Below, piece after piece: positions 41,781 through 53,545 of a stretch of 64,000 nt of DNA; the stretch's first letter is position 1, and every line of letters begins with the position of its first letter. The notes under the pieces were generated by a model that saw nothing but the letters and a program-made list of their open reading frames with translations, was not told the origin of the DNA and did no database searches. Made by a program: the position numbers and the translations under genes. This DNA is from Loxodes magnus (lineage: Eukaryota; Ciliophora; Karyorelictea; Loxodida; Loxodidae): NCBI GenBank assembly GCA_946699065.1, contig CAMPDV010001440.1:1-64000 (forward strand), given 5' to 3'.

Positions 41781-44655
41781 AACTCCTATCAAAGAAACAC
41801 TTAAAAACTGAAATTACTCCTCTTTTCTTACTTTTCTTCTTCACTTCACTTTTAAACTAACACTTACATCTATAACTCTTATCAAAGCAACACTTTAAAA
41901 CTGATATTACTCTTCTTTTCTTACTTTTCTTCTTCACTTCACTTTTAAACCAACACTTACACACTTTAACTCTTACCTTATAAATGCAACACTTAAAAAC
42001 TGAAATTACTCTTCTTTTCTTACTTTTCTTCTTCACTTCACTTTTAAAACTAACACTTACACACTATAACTCCTATCAAAGCAACACTTAAAAACTGAAA
42101 TTACTCTTCTTTTCTTACTTTTCTTCTTCACTTCACTTTTAAACCAACACTTACACACTTTAACTCTTACCTTATAAATGCAACACTTAAAAACTGAAAT
42201 TACTCTTCTTTTCTTACTTTTCTTCTTCACTTCACTTTTAAAACTAACACTTACATCTATAACTCTTAACAAAGCAACACTTAAAAACTGAAATTACTCT
42301 TCTTTTCTTACTTTTCTTCTTCACTTCACTTTTAAACCAACATTTACACTCAATAACTCCTATCAAAGCAACACTTAAAAAATGAAATTACTCTTCTTTT
42401 CTTACTTTTCTTCTTCACTTCACTTTTAAACCAACACTTACACACTTTAACTCTTACCTTATAAATGCAACACTTAAAAACTGAAATTACTCTTCTTTTC
42501 TTACTTTTCTTCTTCACTTCACTTTTAAAACTAACACTTACATCTATAACTCTTATCAAAGCAACACTTAAAAACTGAAATTACTCTTCTTTTCTTACTT
42601 TTCTTCTTCACTTCACTTTTAAACCAACACTAACACTCTATAACTCCTATCAAAGAAACACTTAAAAACTGAAATTACTCTTCTTTTCTTACTTTTCTTC
42701 TTCACTTCACTTTTAAACTAACACTTACACACTTTAACTCTTATAAATGCAACACTTAAAAACTGAAATTACTCTTCTTTTCTTACTTTTCTTCTTCACT
42801 TCACTTTTAAAACTAACACTTGCACACTATAACTCCTATCAAAGAAACACTTAAAAACTGAAATTACTCTTCTTTTCTTACTTTTCTTCTTCACTTCACT
42901 TTTAAACTAACACTTACATCTATAACTCTTATCAAAGCAACACTTTAAAACTGATATTACTCTTCTTTTCTTACTTTTCTTCTTCACTTCACTTTTAAAC
43001 CAACACTTACACACTTTAACTCTTACCTTATAAATGCAACACTTAAAAACTGAAATTACTCTTCTTTTCTTACTTTTCTTCTTCACTTCACTTTTAAAAC
43101 TAACACTTACATCTATAACTCTTAACAAAGCAACACTTAAAAACTGAAATTACTCTTCTTTTCTTACTTTTCTTCTTCACTTCACTTTTAAACCAACATT
43201 TACACTCAATAACTCCTATCAAAGAAACACTTAAAAACTGAAATTACTCCTCTTTTCTTACTTTTCTTCTTCACTTCACTTTTAAACTAACACTTACATC
43301 TATAACTCTTATCAAAGCAACACTTTAAAACTGATATTACTCTTCTTTTCTTACTTTTCTTCTTCACTTCACTTTTAAACCAACACTTACACACTTTAAC
43401 TCTTACCTTATAAATGCAACACTTAAAAACTGAAATTACTCTTCTTTTCTTACTTTTCTTCTTCACTTCACTTTTAAAACTAACACTTACACACTATAAC
43501 TCCTATCAAAGCAACACTTAAAAACTGAAATTACTCTTCTTTTCTTACTTTTCTTCTTCACTTCACTTTTAAACCAACACTTACACACTTTAACTCTTAC
43601 CTTATAAATGCAACACTTAAAAACTGAAATTACTCTTCTTTTCTTACTTTTCTTCTTCACTTCACTTTTAAAACTAACACTTACATCTATAACTCTTAAC
43701 AAAGCAACACTTAAAAACTGAAATTACTCTTCTTTTCTTACTTTTCTTCTTCACTTCACTTTTAAACCAACATTTACACTCAATAACTCCTATCAAAGCA
43801 ACACTTAAAAAATGAAATTACTCTTCTTTTCTTACTTTTCTTCTTCACTTCACTTTTAAACCAACACTTACACACTTTAACTCTTACCTTATAAATGCAA
43901 CACTTAAAAACTGAAATTACTCTTCTTTTCTTACTTTTCTTCTTCACTTCACTTTTAAAACTAACACTTACATCTATAACTCTTATCAAAGCAACACTTA
44001 AAAACTGAAATTACTCTTCTTTTCTTACTTTTCTTCTTCACTTCACTTTTAAACCAACACTAACACTCTATAACTCCTATCAAAGAAACACTTAAAAACT
44101 GAAATTACTCTTCTTTTCTTACTTTTCTTCTTCACTTCACTTTTAAACTAACACTTACACACTTTAACTCTTATAAATGCAACACTTAAAAACTGAAATT
44201 ACTCTTCTTTTCTTACTTTTCTTCTTCACTTCACTTTTAAAACTAACACTTGCACACTATAACTCCTATCAAAGAAACACTTAAAAACTGAAATTACTCT
44301 TCTTTTCTTACTTTTCTTCTTCACTTCACTTTTAAACTAACACTTACATCTATAACTCTTATCAAAGCAACACTTTAAAACTGATATTACTCTTCTTTTC
44401 TTACTTTTCTTCTTCACTTCACTTTTAAACCAACACTTACACACTTTAACTCTTACCTTATAAATGCAACACTTAAAAACTGAAATTACTCTTCTTTTCT
44501 TACTTTTCTTCTTCACTTCACTTTTAAAACTAACACTTACATCTATAACTCTTAACAAAGCAACACTTAAAAACTGAAATTACTCTTCTTTTCTTACTTT
44601 TCTTCTTCACTTCACTTTTAAACCAACATTTACACTCAATAACTCCTATCAAAGC
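41780..44655. repeat. 1,430-bp tandem duplication, two very similar copies
   Basis: Three separate pairs of open frames (42,057/43,487; 42,350/43,780; 42,907/44,337), the ACTCCTCTTTTC variant (41,817/43,247) and the six-A variant (about 42,380/43,810) are each exactly 1,430 bp apart. Copy 1 is about 41,780-43,215 and copy 2 about 43,210-44,650, so they abut. In the stretches I compared there were no internal differences, and divergence appears only at the ends. About 15 monomers per copy. Confidence 0.9.
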
Positions 44656-45100
44656 AACACTTAAAAACTGAAATTACTCTTCTTTTCTTACTTTTCTTCT
44701 TCACTTCACTTTTAAACCAACACTTACACACTTTAACTCTTACCTTATAAATGCAACACTTAAAAACTGAAATTACTCTTCTTTTCTTACTTTTCTTCTT
44801 CACTTCACTTTTAAAACTAACACTTACACACTTTAACTATTACCTTATAAATGCAACACTTAAAAACTGAAATTACTCTTCTTTTCTTAAATTTTTTTCT
44901 TCACTTCACTTTTAAAACTAACACTTGCACACTATAACTCCTATCAAAGAAACACTTAAAAACTGAAATTACTCCTCTTTTCTTACTTTTCTTCTTCACT
45001 TCACTTTTAAACTAACACTTACATCTATAACTCCTATCAAAGCAACACTTTAAAACTGATATTACTCTTCTTTTCTTACTTTTCTTCTTCACTTCACTTT
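44600..45100. repeat. Copy 2 of 0.5-kb segment with CTTAAATTTTTTTC lesion
   Basis: Partner of 39,040-39,540 at 5,560 bp. It includes the lesion at 44,881-44,901 and the following CTTGCACAC and ACTCCTCTTTTC units. It differs by CTCCTATCAAAG for CTTATCAAAG near 45,030. Confidence 0.84.
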
Positions 45101-45310
45101 TAAACCAACACTTACACACTTTAACTCTTACCTTATAAATGCAACACTTAAAAACTGAAATTACTCTTCTTTTCTTACTTTTCTTCTTCACTTCACTTTT
45201 AAAACTAACACTTACATCTATAACTCTTAACAAAGCAACACTTAAAAACTGAAATTACTCTTCTTTTCTTACTTTTCTTCTTCACTTCACTTTTAAACCA
45301 ACATTTACAC

Positions 45311-45420
45311 TCAATACTCTTCTTTTCTTACTCTTCTATCTTTTAAAAAACACTTACATCACTTAACAAAGCAACAAAAAACTGAAATTACTCTTCTTTT
45401 CTTACTTTTTTCTTCTTCAC
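45311..45420. repeat. Degenerate, internally deleted monomers
   Basis: After TTTACACTCAATA the sequence jumps directly to CTCTTCTTTTCTTAC, losing the core of one unit. It then reads ACTCTTCTATCTTTTAAAAA, a short unit with CTTACATCACTTAACAAAG, and GCAACAAAAAACTG with part of the core missing. The pyrimidine tract that follows has an extra T. Two units are compressed into little more than one. Confidence 0.85.
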
Positions 45421-46839
45421 TTCACTTTTAAACCAACACTTACACACTTTAACTCTTACCTTATAAATGCAACACTTAAAAACTGAAATTACTCTTCTTT
45501 TCTTACTTTTCTTCTTCACTTCACTTTTAAAACTAACACTTACACACTTTAACTATTACCTTATAAATGCAACACTTAAAAACTGAAATTACTCTTCTTT
45601 TCTTACTTTTCTTCTTCACTTCACTTTTAAACCAACACTTACACACTTTAACTCTTATAAATGCAACACTTAAAAACTGAAATTACTCTTCTTTTCTTAC
45701 TTTTCTTCTTCACTTCACTTTTAAAACTAACACTTACACACTATAACTCCTATCAAAGCAACACTTAAAAACTGAAATTACTCTTCTTTTCTTACTTTTC
45801 TTCTTCACTTCACTTTTAAACCAACACTTACACACTTTAACTCTTACCTTATAAATGCAACACTTAAAAACTGAAATTACTCTTCTTTTCTTACTTTTCT
45901 TCTTCACTTCACTTTTAAACCAACACTTACACTCTTTAACTCCTATCAAAGCAACACTTAAAAACTGAAATTACTCTTCTTTTCTTACTTTTCTTCTTCA
46001 CTTCACTTTTAAACTAACACTTACACACTTTAACTCTTACCTTATAAATGCAACACTTAAAAACTGAAATTACTCTTCTTTTCTTACTTTTCTTCTTCAC
46101 TTCACTTTTAAAACTAACACTTACATCTATAACTCTTAACAAAGCAACACTTAAAAACTGAAATTACTCTTCTTTTCTTACTTTTCTTCTTCACTTCACT
46201 TTTAAACCAACATTTACACTCAATAACTCCTATCAAAGCAACACTTAAAAACTGAAATTACTCTTCTTTTCTTACTTTTCTTCTTCACTTCACTTTTAAA
46301 CCAACACTTACACACTTTAACTCTTACCTTATAAATGCAACACTTAAAAACTGAAATTACTCTTCTTTTCTTACTTTTCTTCTTCACTTCACTTTTAAAA
46401 CTAACACTTACACACTTTAACTCTTACCTTATAAATGCAACACTTAAAAACTGAAATTACTCTTCTTTTCTTACTTTTCTTCTTCACTTCACTTTTAAAA
46501 CTAACACTTACACACTATAACTCCTATCAAAGCAACACTTAAAAACTGAAATTACTCTTCTTTTCTTACTTTTCTTCTTCACTTCACTTTTAAACCAACA
46601 CTTACACACTTTAACTCTTACCTTATAAATGCAACACTTAAAAACTGAAATTACTCTTCTTTTCTTACTTTTCTTCTTCACTTCACTTTTAAAACTAACA
46701 CTTACATCTATAACTCTTAACAAAGCAACACTTAAAAACTGAAATTACTCTTCTTTTCTTACTTTTCTTCTTCACTTCACTTTTAAACCAACATTTACAC
46801 TCAATAACTCCTATCAATGCAACACTTAAAAAATGAAAT

Positions 46840-49800
46840 TACTCTTCTTTTCTTACTTTTCTTCTTCACTTCACTTTTAAACCAACACTTACACACTTTA
46901 ACTCTTACCTTATAAATGCAACACTTAAAAACTGAAATTACTCTTCTTTTCTTACTTTTCTTCTTCACTTCACTTTTAAAACTAACACTTACACACTTTA
47001 ACTATTACCTTATAAATGCAACACTTAAAAACTGAAATTACTCTTCTTTTCTTACTTTTCTTCTTCACTTCACTTTTAAAACTAACACTTGCACACTATA
47101 ACTCCTATCAAAGAAACACTTAAAAACTGAAATTACTCCTCTTTTCTTACTTTTCTTCTTCACTTCACTTTTAAACTAACACTTACATCTATAACTCTTA
47201 TCAAAGCAACACTTTAAAACTGATATTACTCTTCTTTTCTTACTTTTCTTCTTCACTTCACTTTTAAACTAACACTTACACACTTTAACTCTTACCTTAT
47301 AAATGCAACACTTAAAAACTGAAATTACTCTTCTTTTCTTACTTTTCTTCTTCACTTCACTTTTAAAACTAACACTTACACACTATAACTCCTATCAAAG
47401 CAACACTTAAAAACTGAAATTACTCTTCTTTTCTTACTTTTCTTCTTCACTTCACTTTTAAACCAACACTTACACACTTTAACTCTTACCTTATAAATGC
47501 AACACTTAAAAACTGAAATTACTCTTCTTTTCTTACTTTTCTTCTTCACTTCACTTTTAAAACTAACACTTACATCTATAACTCTTATCAAAGCAACACT
47601 TAAAAACTGAAATTACTCTTCTTTTCTTACTTTTCTTCTTCACTTCACTTTTAAACCAACACTAACACTCTATAACTCCTATCAAAGAAACACTTAAAAA
47701 CTGATATTACTCTTCTTTTCTTACTTTTCTTCTTCACTTCACTTTTAAACCAACACTTACACACTTTAACTCTTATAAATGCAACACTTAAAAACTGAAA
47801 TTACTCTTCTTTTCTTACTTTTCTTCTTCACTTCACTTTTAAAACTAACACTTACACACTATAACTCCTATCAAAGCAACACTTAAAAACTGAAATTACT
47901 CTTCTTTTCTTACTTTTCTTCTTCACTTCACTTTTAAACCAACACTTACATCTATAACTCTTATCAAAGCAACACTTTAAAACTGATATTACTCTTCTTT
48001 TCTTACTTTTCTTCTTCACTTCACTTTTAAACCAACACTTACACACTTTAACTCTTACCTTATAAATGCAACACTTAAAAACTGAAATTACTCTTCTTTT
48101 CTTACTTTTCTTCTTCACTTCACTTTTAAAACTAACACTTACATCTATAACTCTTAACAAAGCAACACTTAAAAACTGAAATTACTCTTCTTTTCTTACT
48201 TTTCTTCTTCACTTCACTTTTAAACCAACATTTACACTCAATAACTCCTATCAAAGCAACACTTAAAAACTGAAATTACTCTTCTTTTCTTACTTTTCTT
48301 CTTCACTTCACTTTTAAACCAACACTTACACACTTTAACTCTTACCTTATAAATGCAACACTTAAAAACTGAAATTACTCTTCTTTTCTTACTTTTCTTC
48401 TTCACTTCACTTTTAAAACTAACACTTACACACTTTAACTCTTACCTTATAAATGCAACACTTAAAAACTGAAATTACTCTTCTTTTCTTACTTTTCTTC
48501 TTCACTTCACTTTTAAAACTAACACTTGCACACTATAACTCCTATCAAAGCAACACTTAAAAACTGAAATTACTCTTCTTTTCTTACTTTTCTTCTTCAC
48601 TTCACTTTTAAACCAACACTTACACACTTTAACTCTTACCTTATAAATGCAACACTTAAAAACTGAAATTACTCTTCTTTTCTTACTTTTCTTCTTCACT
48701 TCACTTTTAAAACTAACACTTACACACTTTAACTATTACCTTATAAATGCAACACTTAAAAACTGAAATTACTCTTCTTTTCTTACTTTTCTTCTTCACT
48801 TCACTTTTAAAACTAACACTTGCACACTATAACTCCTATCAAAGAAACACTTAAAAACTGAAATTACTCCTCTTTTCTTACTTTTCTTCTTCACTTCACT
48901 TTTAAACTAACACTTACATCTATAACTCTTATCAAAGCAACACTTTAAAACTGATATTACTCTTCTTTTCTTACTTTTCTTCTTCACTTCACTTTTAAAC
49001 TAACACTTACACACTTTAACTCTTACCTTATAAATGCAACACTTAAAAACTGAAATTACTCTTCTTTTCTTACTTTTCTTCTTCACTTCACTTTTAAAAC
49101 TAACACTTACACACTATAACTCCTATCAAAGCAACACTTAAAAACTGAAATTACTCTTCTTTTCTTACTTTTCTTCTTCACTTCACTTTTAAACCAACAC
49201 TTACACACTTTAACTCTTACCTTATAAATGCAACACTTAAAAACTGAAATTACTCTTCTTTTCTTACTTTTCTTCTTCACTTCACTTTTAAAACTAACAC
49301 TTACATCTATAACTCTTATCAAAGCAACACTTAAAAACTGAAATTACTCTTCTTTTCTTACTTTTCTTCTTCACTTCACTTTTAAACCAACACTAACACT
49401 CTATAACTCCTATCAAAGAAACACTTAAAAACTGATATTACTCTTCTTTTCTTACTTTTCTTCTTCACTTCACTTTTAAACCAACACTTACACACTTTAA
49501 CTCTTATAAATGCAACACTTAAAAACTGAAATTACTCTTCTTTTCTTACTTTTCTTCTTCACTTCACTTTTAAAACTAACACTTACACACTATAACTCCT
49601 ATCAAAGCAACACTTAAAAACTGAAATTACTCTTCTTTTCTTACTTTTCTTCTTCACTTCACTTTTAAACCAACACTTACATCTATAACTCTTATCAAAG
49701 CAACACTTTAAAACTGATATTACTCTTCTTTTCTTACTTTTCTTCTTCACTTCACTTTTAAACCAACACTTACACACTTTAACTCTTACCTTATAAATGC

Positions 49801-50420
49801 AACACTTAAAAACTGAAATTACTCTTCTTTTCTTACTTTTCTTCTTCACTTCACTTTTAAAACTAACACTTACATCTATAACTCTTAACAAAGCAACACT
49901 TAAAAACTGAAATTACTCTTCTTTTCTTACTTTTCTTCTTCACTTCACTTTTAAACCAACATTTACACTCAATAACTCCTATCAAAGCAACACTTAAAAA
50001 CTGAAATTACTCTTCTTTTCTTACTTTTCTTCTTCACTTCACTTTTAAACCAACACTTACACACTTTAACTCTTACCTTATAAATGCAACACTTAAAAAC
50101 TGAAATTACTCTTCTTTTCTTACTTTTCTTCTTCACTTCACTTTTAAAACTAACACTTACACACTTTAACTATTACCTTATAAATGCAACACTTAAAAAC
50201 TGAAATTACTCTTCTTTTCTTACTTTTCTTCTTCACTTCACTTTTAAAACTAACACTTACACACTATAACTCCTATCAAAGCAACACTTAAAAACTGAAA
50301 TTACTCTTCTTTTCTTACTTTTCTTCTTCACTTCACTTTTAAACCAACACTTACACACTTTAACTCTTACCTTATAAATGCAACACTTAAAAACTGAAAT
50401 TACTCTTCTTTTCTTACTTT
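46840..50420. repeat. 1,731-bp tandem duplication, two copies
   Basis: Copy 1 is about 46,840-48,690 and copy 2 about 48,570-50,420. Open frames at 47,376/49,107 and 47,852/49,583 and the long AAAACT unit at 46,981/48,712 are all 1,731 bp apart. The two differ by point changes near the right end, for example CTCTTACC against CTATTACC near 48,440/50,170, and TTGCACAC against TTACACAC near 48,530/50,260. About 18 monomers per copy. Confidence 0.88.
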
Positions 50421-52640
50421 TCTTCTTCACTTCACTTTTAAAACTAACACTTACATCTATAACTCTTAACAAAGCAACACTTAAAAACTGAAATTACTCT
50501 TCTTTTCTTACTTTTCTTCTTCACTTCACTTTTAAACCAACATTTACACTCAATAACTCCTATCAAAGCAACACTTAAAAAATGAAATTACTCTTCTTTT
50601 CTTACTTTTCTTCTTCACTTCACTTTTAAACCAACACTTACACACTTTAACTCTTACCTTATAAATGCAACACTTAAAAACTGAAATTACTCTTCTTTTC
50701 TTACTTTTCTTCTTCACTTCACTTTTAAAACTAACACTTACATCTATAACTCTTATCAAAGCAACACTTAAAAACTGAAATTACTCTTCTTTTCTTACTT
50801 TTCTTCTTCACTTCACTTTTAAACCAACACTAACACTCTATAACTCCTATCAAAGAAACACTTAAAAACTGAAATTACTCTTCTTTTCTTACTTTTCTTC
50901 TTCACTTCACTTTTAAACTAACACTTACACACTTTAACTCTTATAAATGCAACAGTTAAAAACTGAAATTACTCTTCTTTTCTTACTTTTCTTCTTCACT
51001 TCACTTTTAAAACTAACACTTGCACACTTTAACTCTTACCTTATAAATGCAACACTTAAAAACTGAAATTACTCTTCTTTTCTTACTTTTCTTCTTCACT
51101 TCACTTTTAAACTAACACTTACATCTATAACTCTTATCAAAGCAACACTTTAAAACTGATATTACTCTTCTTTTCTTACTTTTCTTCTTCACTTCACTTT
51201 TAAACCAACACTTACACACTTTAACTCTTACCTTATAAATGCAACACTTAAAAACTGAAATTACTCTTCTTTTCTTACTTTTCTTCTTCACTTCACTTTT
51301 AAAACTAACACTTACACACTTTAACTATTACCTTATAAATGCAACACTTAAAAACTGAAATTACTCTTCTTTTCTTACTTTTCTTCTTCACTTCACTTTT
51401 AAACTAACACTTACATCTATAACTCTTATCAAAGCAACACTTTAAAACTGATATTACTCTTCTTTTCTTACTTTTCTTCTTCACTTCACTTTTAAACTAA
51501 CACTTACACACTTTAACTCTTACCTTATAAATGCAACACTTAAAAACTGAAATTACTCTTCTTTTCTTACTTTTCTTCTTCACTTCACTTTTAAAACTAA
51601 CACTTACACACTTTAACTATTACCTTATAAATGCAACACTTAAAAACTGAAATTACTCTTCTTTTCTTACTTTTCTTCTTCACTTCACTTTTAAACTAAC
51701 ACTTACATCTATAACTCTTATCAAAGCAACACTTTAAAACTGATATTACTCTTCTTTTCTTACTTTTCTTCTTCACTTCACTTTTAAACTAACACTTACA
51801 CACTTTAACTCTTACCTTATAAATGCAACACTTAAAAACTGAAATTACTCTTCTTTTCTTACTTTTCTTCTTCACTTCACTTTTAAAACTAACACTTACA
51901 CACTATAACTCCTATCAAAGCAACACTTAAAAACTGAAATTACTCTTCTTTTCTTACTTTTCTTCTTCACTTCACTTTTAAACCAACACTTACACACTTT
52001 AACTCTTACCTTATAAATGCAACACTTAAAAACTGAAATTACTCTTCTTTTCTTACTTTTCTTCTTCACTTCACTTTTAAAACTAACACTTACATCTATA
52101 ACTCTTAACAAAGCAACACTTAAAAACTGAAATTACTCTTCTTTTCTTACTTTTCTTCTTCACTTCACTTTTAAACCAACATTTACACTCAATAACTCCT
52201 ATCAAAGCAACACTTAAAAAATGAAATTACTCTTCTTTTCTTACTTTTCTTCTTCACTTCACTTTTAAACCAACACTTACACACTTTAACTTTTACCTTA
52301 TAAATGCAACACTTAAAAACTGAAATTACTCTTCTTTTCTTACTTTTCTTCTTCACTTCACTTTTAAAACTAACACTTACATCTATAACTCTTATCAAAG
52401 CAACACTTAAAAACTGAAATTACTCTTCTTTTCTTACTTTTCTTCTTCACTTCACTTTTAAACCAACACTAACACTCTATAACTCCTATCAAAGCAACAC
52501 TTAAAAACTGAAATTACTCTTCTTTTCTTACTTTTCTTCTTCACTTCACTTTTAAACTAACACTTACACACTTTAACTCTTATAAATGCAACACTTAAAA
52601 ACTGAAATTACTCTTCTTTTCTTACTTTTCTTCTTCACTT
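50240..52640. repeat. 1,639-bp duplication: 50.24-51.00 kb and 51.88-52.64 kb
   Basis: Open frames at 50,257/51,896 and 50,550/52,189 share a 1,639-bp offset. Differences include CTTTTACC near 52,290 for CTCTTACC, AGCAACAC near 52,493 for AGAAACAC, and CAACAGTTAAAAAC near 50,952. The two copies are separated by the 292-bp trimer array. Confidence 0.84.
51111..51890. repeat. 292-bp trimeric higher-order repeat, ~2.7 copies
   Basis: A three-unit block (short ACATCTATAAC/GATATT unit, long CTCTTACC unit, long CTATTACC unit) starts at 51,111, 51,403 and 51,695, exactly 292 bp apart. The third copy is cut short by a CACTATAACTCC short unit near 51,885. The middle unit starts AAACC in copy 1 and AAACT in copies 2 and 3. 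Confidence 0.9.
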
Positions 52641-53504
52641 CACTTTTAAAACTAACACTTACACACTATAACTCCTATCAAAGCAACACTTAAAAACTGA
52701 AATTACTCTTCTTTTCTTACTTTTCTTCTTCACTTCACTTTTAAACTAACACTTACATCTATAACTCTTATCAAAGCAACACTTAAAAACTGATATTACT
52801 CTTCTTTTCTTACTTTTCTTCTTCACTTCACTTTTAAACCAACACTTACACACTTTAACTCTTATCTTATAAATGCAACACTTAAAAACTGAAATTACTC
52901 TTCTTTTCTTACTTTTCTTCTTCACTTCACTTTTAAAACTAACACTTACATCTATAATTCTTATCAAAGCAACACTTAAAAACTGAAATTACTCTTCTTT
53001 TCTTACTTTTCTTCTTCACTTCACTTTTAAACCAACACTTACACTCAATAACTCCTATCAAAGCAACACTTAAAAACTGATATTACTCTTCTTTTCTTAC
53101 TTTTCTTCTTCACTTCACTTTTAAACCAACACTTACACACTTTAACTCTTATAAATGCAACACTTAAAAACTGAAATTACTCTTCTTTTCTTACTTTTCT
53201 TCTTCACTTCACTTTTAAAACTAACACTTACACACTATAACTCCTATCAAAGCAACACTTAAAAACTGAAATTACTCTTCTTTTCTTACTTTTCTTCTTC
53301 ACTTCACTTTTAAACTAACACTTACACTCTATAACTCTTATCAAAGCAACACTTAAAAACTGATATTACTCTTCTTTTCTTACTTTTCTTCTTCACTTCA
53401 CTTTTAAAACTAACACTTACACACTATAACTCCTATCAAAGCAACACTTAAAAACTGAAATTACTCTTCTTTTCTTACTTTTCTTCTTCACTTCACTTTT
53501 AAAA

Positions 53505-53545
53505 CTAACACTTACTATAACACACTTAACTCTTACAAAGCAACA
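53505..53545. repeat. Scrambled variable segment in one monomer
   Basis: The unit reads ACTTACTATAACACACTTAAC and then CTCTTACAAAG where CTTACACACTATAACTC and a TATCAAAG end are expected. The order of the short CACAC and TATAAC words is switched. Flanking units are normal. I did not see this variant elsewhere. Confidence 0.8.
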
